A DNA stretch of 64,000 nt from positions 4,340,001-4,404,000 of the forward strand of contig LR632930.1 in the NCBI GenBank assembly GCA_902167325.1, read 5' to 3'. The translations under genes and the position numbers were made by a program. This DNA is from Chitinophaga pinensis. Lineage in GTDB: Bacteria; Bacteroidota; Bacteroidia; Chitinophagales; Chitinophagaceae. The notes beneath the pieces are model-generated. The model ran no database searches and was not told the DNA's origin. It worked only from the letters and a program-made list of their open reading frames with translations. Shown here one piece after another: positions 9,160 through 17,293 of the stretch; within the stretch, counting starts at the first letter, position 1, and the number at the start of each line of letters is the position of its first letter.

Positions 9160-9852
9160 ATGGAAGAGATTATACTTGAAGCACGTAACATCAGCAAGAA
9201 CTTTCATGACCCTGTAGAGGTGAAGGTCTTAAGCGAAATCGTATTGCGTGTGAACAAAGGCGAATTTGCTTCCATAACCGGAAAATCGGGTTGCGGGAAA
9301 TCCACGCTTTTATACATCCTTTCTACAATGGATACAGATTATGATGGAGAACTCTTCATAGACGGGGAGCTGATGAACGGAAAAAGCGAAGCCGCCCTGG
9401 CCAGGGTCCGAAACGGGAAAATTGGGTTCGTGTTTCAATTCCATTACCTCCTCAACGAATTCAGCGTATTGCAGAACGTGATGCTACCCGGTCTTAAACT
9501 CGGACAATTTTCACCCAATGAAGTAGCGCAACGGGCCATAACCAAACTCAACATGCTTGGCATCGGTGCGCTGGCGCAAAGGAAAGCCAGCCAACTTTCG
9601 GGAGGCGAAAAGCAACGTGTGGCTATCGCCAGGGCCATGATCAACGATCCCTGCATTATAATGGGTGACGAGCCTACCGGTAACCTGGATAAAAAGAACG
9701 GTGAAGTCGTTTTCGATATTTTCCGCAGACTGGCCCATGAATACCGCCAAACATTACTGATCGTTACTCACGACCAGGAGTTTGCTTCACGCACAGACCG
9801 GATTATCCAGATGGAAGACGGTAAAATAATCTGTAAGCCGGACCAATTTTAA
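9160..9852 (+). CDS. ABC transporter ATP-binding protein (MacB/LolD class)
   Basis: 230 residues with Walker A GKSGCGKST (about 42-50), Q-loop FQFHYLLNEF, signature LSGGEKQRVAIARA, Walker B CIIMGDEPTGNLD and H-loop VTHDQEFA. The NLD after Walker B and the short length are typical of LolD/MacB/DevA subunits. Gene order adaptor, permease, ATPase is the same as in devBCA-like exporters. The substrate cannot be inferred. Confidence 0.9.
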   Translation: MEEIILEARNISKNFHDPVEVKVLSEIVLRVNKGEFASITGKSGCGKSTLLYILSTMDTDYDGELFIDGELMNGKSEAALARVRNGKIGFVFQFHYLLNEFSVLQNVMLPGLKLGQFSPNEVAQRAITKLNMLGIGALAQRKASQLSGGEKQRVAIARAMINDPCIIMGDEPTGNLDKKNGEVVFDIFRRLAHEYRQTLLIVTHDQEFASRTDRIIQMEDGKIICKPDQF

Positions 9853-10040
9853 GGTGTTACGTTCAGGAAATCTTCTACCATGTTGAGGAAAAGGCCGAAT
9901 TGACTGATTTCCGCCGTGCGCCATGTGATGGTTGCTGACATGTTGTCGAATTTAACCGGCTCCACCTGGCAGCCCAGAAAGAAATCCTCGCGCTCGCATA
10001 TAGCAACACCTGCCAAAATACGAAAAGCCGCGCTGATCAT
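9849..10040 (-). other. Unrecognised short open frame, possible gene remnant
   Basis: 63 codons, and the frame can be read further upstream without a clear start toward 10075. The product (MISAAFRILAGVAICEREDF...) looks protein-like but matches no family I know. It is convergent with and overlaps the end of the ATPase gene by 4 bp, and it sits at the left border of the accessory region, so it may be the C-terminal scrap of a disrupted gene. A hairpin at about 10030-10053 (two CGCGC arms) lies inside it. The rest of the 9853-10190 stretch holds only the att-like repeat. Confidence 0.25.
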
Positions 10041-10078
10041 GCGATCTGCGCGGCTGTAATTTCGTAGACTTTCATCTC

Positions 10079-10175
10079 TGTGATATCGCCGGGATCTTTA
10101 AAATCTCAGCAAAACCCACACCGGTAGGCCTTTTAGATATTCTTATCACCGATAGGTCCGCGAAAAGGTCCCCTA
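10079..10175. repeat. Site A: att-like direct repeat, left border of the accessory region
   Basis: This 97-bp segment is about 90 percent identical, without gaps, to 24202-24298. It begins with TGATATCGCCGGGAT, which on the minus strand looks like the last bases of a tRNA. It ends with two tandem copies of the CCGA-AGGTCC motif (ATAGGTCCGCGAAAAGGTCC). The same motif recurs beside tRNA-Lys at about 33.95 kb. Inference: it is one end of a tyrosine-recombinase island, with the AGGTCC motifs as possible arm-type sites. Confidence 0.6.
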
Positions 10176-10181
10176 ACAGGC

Positions 10182-10773
10182 GCGCACAGGGAGCTGGTAG
10201 TGAAAGTATATGGGGAAGATTTCCGTGAAACCCGCAGCATCGCGGAAGACGTGCTGAATACCTTGCAAAAAGTGCCCGGCGCTGTAGACCTCGCCATCGA
10301 TCAGGAACCGCCGCTGCCGCAATTGCAGGTACGGGCAGATTGCGAGGCTATGGCCCGTTACGGTGTGAACGTTGCCGATTTGAGCGAACTGATAGAGGTA
10401 GCGATCGGTGGGAAAGCGATTTCCCAGGTCTTTTCCGGTAACAAGGTGTATGATGTGATTTGCCGCTACAGTGAAGAAAGCCGGAACTCACCGGAAAAGA
10501 TCGCCAACCTCATGCTTACGTCGCAAACCGGTGCAAAGATACCGCTGTCGCAGGTGACCACGGTCAAAACCGGCAGCGGCGAAATCATCATCACCCGTGA
10601 GATGAACAAGCGGCACCTGACCGTAAGGCTGAACCTCCGCGGTACCGACCTCGGCTCGTTCCTGGATGTTGCGCGCGCATCGAAAAAGAGGTGCGGTACG
10701 ATCTCGAAGCGTTTTCCATCAAATGGGGTGGGCAGTTCGAGAATCAGAACAGGGCCTACGCTAGGCTGTCGGT
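10182..10773 (+). pseudogene. Heavy-metal RND efflux pump (CusA/CzcA type), internal fragment
   Basis: The frame beginning around 10182 reads VVKVYGEDF and continues with RYGVNVADLSELIEVAIGGK, TGAKIPLSQVTTVKTGSG and LNLRGTDLGSF, which is the second periplasmic porter region of CusA/CzcA pumps. Near 10670-10690 the homology shifts frame and continues as WGGQFENQNRAYARLSV, then ends. Only about 200 of roughly 1040 residues remain and there is no start or end. It begins right after site A, so it probably arose when the island inserted or recombined. Confidence 0.8.
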
Positions 10774-10776
10774 CAT

Positions 10777-11013
10777 ATGGGATTGTACACGCTCTTTACT
10801 ATAAGATTGCCATTTTACTTACTCCTCACTTTTTTGATTTTATGGAATTATCGGGATAAGTTGTTGCCGGCCTTACAAATCTGTACAAAACCCGTTAGCC
10901 GGAAATATAAGTATCCTGCCTGGGCATACTTGATCTTACCGGTATTGGGACATTGTCTGGAATTTGTTGGAGCTATACCTAGTGTTATCATTCATTATTT
11001 AAGGCATCTATAG
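10777..11013 (+). CDS. Small membrane protein, doubtful
   Basis: 78 codons with two hydrophobic stretches (FYLLLTFLILW at about 13-23 and YLILPVLGHCLEFVGAIPSVII at about 51-72) joined by a basic loop. It starts where the RND homology ends. No family recognised. It may be a real small gene of the island or just an AT-rich open frame. Confidence 0.3.
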   Translation: MGLYTLFTIRLPFYLLLTFLILWNYRDKLLPALQICTKPVSRKYKYPAWAYLILPVLGHCLEFVGAIPSVIIHYLRHL

Positions 11014-11099
11014 GTGCATGGTAAGAATTAGAGAAGGCCTGGAAAAGCCCTCTCGCAACCAAATCCTATTTATTATCCAAATGTATAACCCTAAACCCG

Positions 11100-11603
11100 T
11101 CAGGCAGTTCGAAACCGCCGATTAACCTCTTTGCTGAATGACATCGCAGTATAAAGTGCAAAACACGAAAATATCCGGTACTTTCCTGATAAATACTCAT
11201 GATCATCCCAAGGTAATGTTACAAATACGGCAGGCTCCTCCACAACCATTTTATTAGTGCTGGGACGATTAGAATACGGTGGCTGCGTAACAAATATGGT
11301 ATCCTTATGATTCGATACCCAGCCTTCCTTAGACCATGCTTTATTAATCTTCATAAATATTCTCACGCTTCCGCTATGCCTGAACATTAACTGCCGGTTT
11401 CTTTGCCCATAATCGATAATCACAGCATCTTTCTTAAACTGAACAACATTAAAATGACTACGGATAATTCTCATCAGCCTGTCTGAAGCCACAGTATCAC
11501 TTTGACTGATGCGAGCCATTACTTCGTCTAATGCGGGTTCTGCGATTTCAGGCGGAGCCATTTCCGCCATTCCTGTTTGAATTAAGTGTTCCCAATTTTT
11601 CAC
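11100..11603 (-). CDS. Crp-like cNMP-binding-fold protein lacking the DNA-binding domain
   Basis: 167 residues. The part FNVVQFKKDAVIIDYGQRNRQLMFRHSGSVRIFM corresponds to the start of a Crp/Fnr beta roll and matches the equivalent segment of the next gene (VVRFKKGAQLLDFKQVCGHCFFAVKG), so the two are paralogues. The chain ends (SKEVNRRFRTA) before any helix-turn-helix, whereas a full Crp is about 190-250 residues. It may be a single-domain ligand sensor or a truncated regulator. It has its own 280-bp upstream region, AT-rich, with nothing else recognisable. Confidence 0.55.
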   Translation of the reverse strand: MKNWEHLIQTGMAEMAPPEIAEPALDEVMARISQSDTVASDRLMRIIRSHFNVVQFKKDAVIIDYGQRNRQLMFRHSGSVRIFMKINKAWSKEGWVSNHKDTIFVTQPPYSNRPSTNKMVVEEPAVFVTLPWDDHEYLSGKYRIFSCFALYTAMSFSKEVNRRFRTA

Positions 11604-11883
11604 GTTGTGGTATTATTAAAGGTTATTGAAAACAAATTGCCATTTTCGTTATGGCATAAAATGCCTTACAACAATTACTACGCCGAAATGTACGGCAGAA
11701 GCAAATGCGGATAGCGGGGGATGCCATGCTGTTGATGTTGAACTATTTGTTACTGCAGGTGTGCATAACACATGTTTGGGTTGATAGAAAATGTCAGTAT
11801 GGGGTATTGCCTTTTGTGATACTTAACATCTCAAAGTTACACGCAAAGAATCATTCAAAAATCACTGGAAACCTTGACTAAAG

Positions 11884-12537
11884 TTATGATTTCTTCACCT
11901 TTGACCTGGAATTGACCGAACGGGAGATCGTAGCCACGTGAACGCCGAGGAAAGCTGCTACAGCGACTTTGGGTACCTCCTGCAGGATATTTGGATACTC
12001 TTTTAACAGCGCCTCTAACTTATCTGCGACGGAGAGACCATTCCAACTGGCTCTTTCATCGCAAGTGCCGTAATACTTTTCTGCCAGCAGGCGTCCAATA
12101 ATATTGAACTCGATGTAATTCTTGTAGATCCATTGCAGATCATCGTTATGCAATGCGATGCACTCCGTGGTTTTCATCACCACTAATTGTTCGTTGCTGG
12201 GTGTTTGTGTGAAGAAACTCTGCACAGAGATAATCACATCCCCTCCGCCCATAAACCAATTGATCCGCTCCACTTTTCCAGGTTCCCTTACGGCTTTAAC
12301 AAGCCCTTTCACAGCAAAGAAACAATGTCCGCAAACCTGTTTGAAATCAAGTAATTGGGCACCTTTCTTAAACCGGACCACTACACATCGCTTCCTGATC
12401 TCCTGCTCCAACTCGTTTGAAATATCGGGTAGTAAGGTTTTAAAAAACGCAAACAAGCCAGCGAACATTCTGGCTTCCTTTTTTCCGGATACTTTTTCGG
12501 CAAGGCCAACTTTGGCCAAATGCAACCATGTTCTCAT
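11884..12537 (-). CDS. Crp/Fnr family transcriptional regulator
   Basis: About 217 residues from the ATG at 12535-12537 (MRTWLHLAKVGLAEKV). An upstream in-frame ATG at 12645 would add an unlikely 36-residue leader. The central region has the cNMP-binding fold (FKKGAQLLDF, FMGGGDVIISVQSFFTQTPS). The C-terminus has a helix-turn-helix reading VPKVAVAAFLGVHVATISRSVNS. Bacteroidota proteins of this type often bind no cyclic nucleotide. The 11-bp tandem array at 12699-12852 lies upstream, about 160 bp from the start, and could affect its expression. Confidence 0.8.
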   Translation of the reverse strand: MRTWLHLAKVGLAEKVSGKKEARMFAGLFAFFKTLLPDISNELEQEIRKRCVVVRFKKGAQLLDFKQVCGHCFFAVKGLVKAVREPGKVERINWFMGGGDVIISVQSFFTQTPSNEQLVVMKTTECIALHNDDLQWIYKNYIEFNIIGRLLAEKYYGTCDERASWNGLSVADKLEALLKEYPNILQEVPKVAVAAFLGVHVATISRSVNSRSKVKKS

Positions 12538-12698
12538 AATAAGTTTGTTTTGATTGTTAGCATGGTCAACGAAGGGAATTCGGATAGTTACATGTGGAGC
12601 GCATATCAATCTCATCAAAACGTATTCCGGCGTGAATTGGTTCACCTGCCGGTAAAAACTTTTTCACTCACAAACATGTCAGCGGGAATCCAGCGCTG

Positions 12699-12852
12699 TA
12701 ACAGTACTGCAAGCGTACTGTTACAGTGCGATTGCAGTACTGTTAGCGTACGGCTACAGCGCTATTACAGCGCTATTACAGTACGATTAGCGCGCTATTA
12801 GTGCGCGATTACAGCGCAATTAGAAAACGATTACAGCGCGATTAGCGGCCGG
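12699..12852. repeat. 11-bp tandem array, 14 degenerate units
   Basis: The stretch divides exactly into 14 consecutive 11-mers with consensus TTACAGCGCGA (variants TTACAGCGCTA, TTGCAGTACTG, TTAGCGCGCTA, TTAGAAAACGA). The register never breaks although individual bases vary, so the period is strongly kept. It lies between two minus-strand genes, upstream of the Crp-like gene. A second array with the same period and a similar unit sits at 48964-49040. It is not a CRISPR: there are no spacers. Confidence 0.85.
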
Positions 12853-12861
12853 CCCATCTCC

Positions 12862-13062
12862 CTAAAACAGCAGCCCCTTTATTTCCGACTCCGGTATCCC
12901 TACGAACTCAAGAAACTCGGTTATCGTAACAACCTGGAATGGTGCTTTATTCAGATGTTCCCTGAGTAGTTGCATAAAATCTCTGGCGGAACGATCCTTC
13001 TTCCCTAATACCAGCTGTATATCCTTTGTGGTGAGTACTATCCTCCTGGGAGACTCTTTCAT
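12862..13062 (-). CDS. Small helix-turn-helix-like protein
   Basis: About 66 residues from the ATG at 13060-13062 (MKESPRRIVLTTKDIQLVLG). The order is basic start, TTKDIQLVLGKKDRSARDFMQLLRE, then VVTITEFLEFVGIPESEIKGLLF. It looks like a small winged-helix/excisionase-type DNA-binding fold found in many Bacteroidota mobile regions, but this is pattern recognition only. The upstream 13063-13315 region holds a 10-bp tandem array and is shared with the divergent 13316 gene. Confidence 0.5.
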   Translation of the reverse strand: MKESPRRIVLTTKDIQLVLGKKDRSARDFMQLLREHLNKAPFQVVTITEFLEFVGIPESEIKGLLF

Positions 13063-13091
13063 ATAAAGTTGATTTATGAAAGTAAAAACAG

Positions 13092-13182
13092 GCAAAAACG
13101 GCAACATCCGGCAGCAACGGCGCCGATCGGCAACATGCGGTTAAATGCGGCAATATGCGGCAAATAGCGGCAGCAACGGCGG
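13092..13182. repeat. 10-bp tandem array with unit CAANATGCGG
   Basis: About nine degenerate units of 9-10 bp can be read in a row: CAACATCCGG, CAGCAACGG, CGCCGATCGG, CAACATGCGG, TTAAATGCGG, CAATATGCGG, CAAATAGCGG, CAGCAACGGC. It fills the intergenic space between the divergent small HTH-like gene and the 256-residue gene. The nearby TTTTTTCGG and following AT-rich stretch may include promoters, but none fits the consensus well. Confidence 0.7.
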
Positions 13183-13315
13183 TCGGATTTTTTCGGAAAA
13201 TCCTACCTGTTTACTTTCGGTTTGTAATTACGATCGTACACACAATGATCATGTGTAAGCCTTACTGGCATGGCTTTGAAAATGCCGATTATCAAAACTT
13301 TAAAAAATCACTTTT

Positions 13316-14086
13316 ATGCCTAAAGCAAATCAAAACAAGCTTCTCCAAATGATGGGAGAAACCCAGCAGATGACATTTTACCGTAAAAGAAACGGTGAAT
13401 ATGCGCTACGGAGAAAGGGCGGAATAACTGCCGAACAATACGCCAACGATCCACGCTTTGAACTCGCGAGGGCCAATGCCCGGGATTTCGCAAGAGCTAC
13501 TAAAGCCGCGTCGCTGATCAAAAGCGCTTTTGCAACTATTACTCCGCCGCATGCCACTTCGGATCTGTACGAGCGCCTGGCTTCGCATTGCAAAATGATT
13601 GTAAAATCGGACCTGCAGCACGACCAGGGAAGCCGCAACCTGCTGGACGGCAACATCGAACTCTTCAAATCCTTCGAGTTCACGACCGACAACGCCTTCC
13701 GTAACGTTGTCCGCTTCCAGCCGGTGTATACGGTAGACCGTGCCGCCGGTACAGTAACCGTAGAACTGCCGGAACATGTTCCTGCAGAATCGATACTGTC
13801 TCCTAAGAAAGCGACGCATTACAAGATCAGGGTAGCCGCATCGGCAGTGGATTTTGTAGCAGGTGAACCATCGGTAGCGTCGTATGCCGATTCTGCCGAA
13901 ATGGCGATAGAAAACATCGCAAAGGCAGCGCAGACACTGACGGTGAAGATCCCGGCAAACACCAAGGACCCGGTTTTCGTAGTTGCCCTCGTAGACTTTT
14001 TTACGACCGACAATGAGAAACTGGTGCAGCTGTACAAAAGCAAGTTTAAGCTGATGAAAATGATCGGTGTCGATCTTTCGGTTTAA
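13316..14086 (+). CDS. Conserved-looking Bacteroidota protein of unknown function
   Basis: 256 residues, soluble, no signal peptide. The N-terminal part (LLQMMGETQQMTFYRKRNGEYALRRKGGITAEQYANDPRF, then RANARDFARATKAASLIKSAF) recalls a recurrent family of uncharacterised Bacteroidota proteins in accessory regions. The C-terminal half is beta-rich with regular FVVALVDFFTTDNEKLVQLYKSK. It is followed 35 bp later by a small membrane gene that probably belongs to the same unit and then by a terminator. Function unknown. Confidence 0.6.
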   Translation: MPKANQNKLLQMMGETQQMTFYRKRNGEYALRRKGGITAEQYANDPRFELARANARDFARATKAASLIKSAFATITPPHATSDLYERLASHCKMIVKSDLQHDQGSRNLLDGNIELFKSFEFTTDNAFRNVVRFQPVYTVDRAAGTVTVELPEHVPAESILSPKKATHYKIRVAASAVDFVAGEPSVASYADSAEMAIENIAKAAQTLTVKIPANTKDPVFVVALVDFFTTDNEKLVQLYKSKFKLMKMIGVDLSV

Positions 14087-14121
14087 CTGATTCATTTCTT
14101 CACTTTTAAATTTCAAGAATT

Positions 14122-14328
14122 ATGGAGATTATCAATCGCCTCACAGCTCCGACGCCGTCCTTCTTTCAGAAAGTGCGGAACATCGGAATCCTGCTCACCG
14201 CTATTGCTTCCGCGGTATTCGGATTGCCGGTTGCATTACCCGCGTTCATTAGCCAACTTGTTGGTGGCGTAGCCATCGCAGGAACGGTAATGGCCGGTCT
14301 TGGTCAAACGGCCGTTAAGAACGAGTAA
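14122..14328 (+). CDS. Small membrane protein, holin-like in shape
   Basis: 68 residues with two hydrophobic segments (IGILLTAIASAVFGLPVALPAF and LVGGVAIAGTVMAGLG) and a charged end (VKNE). Size and topology resemble small phage holins, but shape alone does not prove that. It follows the 256-residue gene closely and is followed by a clear terminator hairpin. The sequence from its last four codons onward is duplicated near 17.0 kb. Confidence 0.5.
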   Translation: MEIINRLTAPTPSFFQKVRNIGILLTAIASAVFGLPVALPAFISQLVGGVAIAGTVMAGLGQTAVKNE

Positions 14329-14353
14329 TACATGCCATAAACGACGTGTAATC

Positions 14354-14379
14354 AGGTCCCTGCTGCAGCGGGGACCTTT
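14354..14379 (+). terminator. Intrinsic terminator after the 68-residue gene
   Basis: A 7-bp stem AGGTCCC/GGGACCT with a 10-nt loop, followed by TTTG. It lies 25 bp after the stop of the small membrane gene. A near copy is at 17042-17066 in the duplicated module. Confidence 0.7.
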
Positions 14380-14603
14380 GTATGTTAGTAATGGTTATGG
14401 TTTTTAGGACATGGTGGGGTTAGGTGCAAGGTTCATCGGGTGGATGAGCGCTTGATCTATGGGGAATTCGCAAATCCATTAGCGAATGCAGAACAAATAT
14501 AGGGAGTGGGAGGGTACGGTGCGTCAAGGGTGAGGAAATCCTGACTTTTGTCAGGGATTTTGGGGAGTAGGAGGGAGTTTATACCATGAATATGTGCATG
14601 ATT

Positions 14604-14945
14604 TTATCTTACAATCTTCTTTCTATCTGGTTCAACTTTCCATTGTTGCTCTAGCGTATAATGCGTTAAGTCAGCAGATGGGTATATATCTCCATAAGAC
14701 CAGATCTCCAGGTAATCAATCAGGCCGTCATTTATTACAAGGGATGCATCGGCTGCGATATCAATTTCATCTGATTTTATCAATACTCCATTTAGCCTGA
14801 TTTGCTGTTTATCAAACTTATAAGTCAATTCTTGCGCTGCATGTTTAAAACTTACGAACACACCCGAGTTTGTGTATTCAGAGTATTCTTCTTCTATATA
14901 TTCTGCCTGCTTTCTTAATAAGAGAAACTCATCCTCGTCTAGCAA
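14604..14945 (-). pseudogene. Truncated paralogue of the 126-residue unknown gene
   Basis: The protein is about 80 percent identical to residues 14-126 of the gene at 17294-17674 (ending YTLEQQWK-EPDRKKIVR in both). Codons for IRDILSLLL are still present upstream in frame, but the original start region is gone and a TAA precedes it. Only ATGs inside the old coding region remain. The partner XRE gene has been deleted here except for its first codons near 14985-15025. A shortened product is possible but unlikely to be functional. Confidence 0.75.
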
Positions 14946-15304
14946 TAGCGAAAGAATATCGCGGATTTTCCAACGTCTTTTGGGGTCATATTTCTCTTTT
15001 TACGCACAATGGCATTGTCCTAATGACAAAGTATAAAGTTTAAGATTCTAAATGAAATCCCTAAATGCCAAACGGTTTGTACCATTAAGATATATAATTG
15101 GCTGTGGAAGCAGGGCATAGCAGCAGCGGCGCCGATGGCCCTGCCGGAAAATTCTTCAGTGAGGGAGAATTATCCGGTTAAGGGGAAAATTCCCTGGGAG
15201 TGGAGATGAAAAAAAGTGATGCGTCGAAATGATAGATAACATACTGTCCATTAATCTATAACACTTACACTAATATATATAATTGTTAGGTTATTATTTC
15301 ACAG

Positions 15305-15336
15305 TTGTGTGATTTAATATTTAATTTCTACCTTCG
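15305..15336 (+). promoter_or_regulatory. Candidate Bacteroidota-type promoter
   Basis: TTG at 15305-15307 and TACCTTCG at 15329-15336 are separated by 21 bp, close to the TTG-N19-TAnnTTTG consensus with one deviation (C for T). It lies about 80 bp upstream of the secreted small-protein gene at 15417. Confidence 0.45.
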
Positions 15337-15416
15337 CATTCAGAAGAAGGTGATGTAACGCCATCCTCTGCCTCTTGATAGATTTTGTTTGTCACTCATT
15401 ACTTAAAACACAAAAC

Positions 15417-15761
15417 ATGAAACATCTACTTGGTGTATTAATTTGCACAACAATTTGGTTTAGCGGTTCAGCAAACCATTCAACACCCAAATCGACCTCT
15501 CCTGTTGTAACCAAGAAGGCAGCATTAAAATCAAATTCGAAAGAGAACAAAAACGATTTCATCGTATCCACTACCAAAAGCAAAACCAAGGAAGGTCTTC
15601 TCCGTATCCAAAGAAGATTCCTCTTTGAAGACGCATGTGGTAACATGTGGATTATTTACGTATCAGGCCCCAGCACCGCAACATACTCTCAAATGTACGG
15701 TGTAGCTCAACATGATTTTGTTGCTGGTGCAGACAGCAATGGTTGCTTTAATGGTCTATAA
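15417..15761 (+). CDS. Small secreted protein, unknown function
   Basis: 114 residues from the ATG at 15417 (MKHLLGVLICTTIWFSGSANH), a convincing signal peptide. The following 40 residues are polar and rich in Lys/Ser/Thr. The C-terminal part has two cysteines (DACGNMWIIYV and DSNGCFNGL) that could form a disulfide. No family recognised. It has a candidate promoter and a perfect-stem terminator of its own, so it is a monocistronic unit. The length and secretion would fit a small bacteriocin-like or surface protein, but nothing proves it. Confidence 0.6.
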   Translation: MKHLLGVLICTTIWFSGSANHSTPKSTSPVVTKKAALKSNSKENKNDFIVSTTKSKTKEGLLRIQRRFLFEDACGNMWIIYVSGPSTATYSQMYGVAQHDFVAGADSNGCFNGL

Positions 15762-15832
15762 TCGCATACAGATCCAGAACAAAGTTTAAAATTCAATCTT
15801 GATAGCGAGCAGCAGGTGGGGTTCCCTTCCTC

Positions 15833-15862
15833 AAAATACCCCAGGAGAGCCTGGGGTATTTT
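15833..15862 (+). terminator. Strong intrinsic terminator
   Basis: Perfect 13-bp inverted repeat AAAATACCCCAGG / CCTGGGGTATTTT with a 4-nt loop. It ends transcription of the secreted small-protein gene. The following 15863-16140 contains no gene I can defend; one plus-strand frame near 15930-16050 (ILPATEDDIYAEKGNSAVV) looks like a short gene remnant. Confidence 0.8.
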
Positions 15863-16140
15863 CTACACCCATAATTCAACCTACATGCGTTTTTGTTTAA
15901 AAAAACAAAAACGACCTGATTCATACAGGGCGAATTTTGCCGGCAACTGAAGATGATATTTATGCTGAGAAAGGCAATTCTGCGGTAGTTAAAAACTTTG
16001 CCCGGAAAGGCTGTCTGATGAAAGGGGCCACAGGAAAAATCAAATAGATAGCAGGTAAAGAAACTAAACAATTGCCGGGTTACACGGCACAATTGGCTCC
16101 AGCGCCCTGGGCTTGGGAATAAATAATTTCGCTGGCACCA

Positions 16141-16773
16141 TCAAGAAAAAGCCCATTCAACAATCTGCTTTAGGGTCTTCTTTATTTTTTCCTCTCCTTC
16201 CGCTGTGTTGATATCTATCCCGCACATAGTCTGGCCACTCATCTTGGCCTGAAGCGTTAAATAGTAAATGCCCCCGATCAGCAGTCCTTGTACGGCCCTG
16301 ATATCTACTTCTTTATCCTTGAAAAAATTATCACTGATACTGCTGAAAAGTGCTTCGCCCAGGCGTTCGCGTTCCATATTCAGATCCGTCAATGGTTTGA
16401 AATTCTCACACAAGCTCCAGGTGATTATCTTTCGCATTTCCTTGTCGGCCATTAAAGCATCAAACTGACCCTCTAACGCAGAATAGGCGATCTGCTTACC
16501 GAAATCCTCCCTGCTTCCTTCTATTATTTCATCGATATTCACCAGGTTAACTTTCCAGTAATCCTTGTTATTCAAATACGCTTGTACAAGATTCTCTAAA
16601 TCTCCATAGTATTCGTAAATAAGTTTTCTGTCTACATCTGCCTTCGAAGCCACCTTGCTGATATTTAATCCGGGAAAACCTTCTTTTTTCAAAATAGCGC
16701 CGACTGCCTTTAAAAGTTTATTCTTGGTTCTTTCTTTATCTCTGATTGGGCCGCTGGTAATTTTTCTTGCCAT
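16141..16773 (-). CDS. TetR/AcrR family transcriptional regulator
   Basis: About 210 residues from the ATG at 16771-16773 (MARKITSGPIRDKERTKNKL). The N-terminal helix-turn-helix is typical: LLKAVGAILKKEGFPGLNISKVASKADVDRKLIYEYYGDLENLVQAYL, where Y-YY/F in the recognition helix region is the TetR signature. The C-terminal ligand-binding half is helical. There is no adjacent target operon. 16774-17000 before the next module has only a scrap resembling the end of the small-membrane gene. Confidence 0.85.
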   Translation of the reverse strand: MARKITSGPIRDKERTKNKLLKAVGAILKKEGFPGLNISKVASKADVDRKLIYEYYGDLENLVQAYLNNKDYWKVNLVNIDEIIEGSREDFGKQIAYSALEGQFDALMADKEMRKIITWSLCENFKPLTDLNMERERLGEALFSSISDNFFKDKEVDIRAVQGLLIGGIYYLTLQAKMSGQTMCGIDINTAEGEEKIKKTLKQIVEWAFS

Positions 16774-17041
16774 TTTTTCCAATGTTGGTACCTGGCAATT
16801 TCCGATTTTCCCATCGATTTTCAAGGGATATTTACAATTTCCCAAATTTCTGTATGCTGAATGGAAAGGTTGTGATCATTCGTATCCGGCCAATTCGCTG
16901 ACAAAATTAACTATGAACAACTTCCCCGTGGCTTTGCCGGGCATTGGCTGCAATGCTTTGCCCGTAACCAAGGTGAGCCCGGTGCAAGCCGCCAGGGGCT
17001 GTTAAGAACGAGTAATACAAGCCCGTAAGCCGGCGTATCCT

Positions 17042-17066
17042 GGTCCCTGCTGCAGCGGGGACCTTT
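17042..17066 (+). terminator. Terminator copy in duplicated module
   Basis: Stem GGTCCC/GGGACC followed by TTTG, a near copy of the hairpin at 14354-14379. No gene with a start remains upstream here, so it is a relic of the duplication. Confidence 0.55.
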
Positions 17067-17293
17067 GTATGTTAGTAGTGGGTATGATTTATAGGATATG
17101 GTGGGGTAAGGTGCAAGGATCATCGGTGTTGATGAGCGCTTGAACTATTCGGGCATTCACAAACCTTTTTGCTTAATGCGGGACAAATATAGGGAGTGGG
17201 GGAGTACGGTGCGTCAAGGGTTGGGAAATCTTGACTTTTGTCAGGGATTTTGGGGAGTAGGGGGAGTTTATACCATGAATAGGGTCTATGTTT

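Larger units (their letters stand above)
14314..15040. repeat. Duplicated module, copy A (decayed)
   Basis: From GTTAAGAACGAGTAATAC at 14314 onward this stretch runs parallel to 17001-18030: the same terminator, the same noncoding spacer (shared blocks such as GTGCGTCAAGGGT and TTTTGTCAGGGATTTTGG), the same minus-strand gene and the same XRE promoter end. In copy A about 300 bp have been lost, so the first codons of the unknown gene are joined directly to the first codons of the XRE gene. The following 15041-15300 is AT-rich and holds nothing I recognise. Confidence 0.85.

Noticed and set aside
10079-10175. Short peptide encoded by the att-like repeat on the minus strand (GDLFADLSVIRISKRPTG...)
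   Set aside because: The frame is open in both copies, but there is no start codon with context and the TAA upstream in site B limits it to about 40 codons; the DNA-level conservation is better explained by att function.
12699-12852. CRISPR array
   Set aside because: Units are 11 bp, contiguous, with no spacers, and no cas genes are in the window.
13155-13352. 65-codon plus-strand frame before the 256-residue gene
   Set aside because: It overlaps the 10-bp array and the start of a better gene, and the product has no features.
15793-16092. 99-codon minus-strand frame
   Set aside because: It runs through the perfect terminator hairpin and has a low-complexity Phe/Cys-rich product; no support as a gene.
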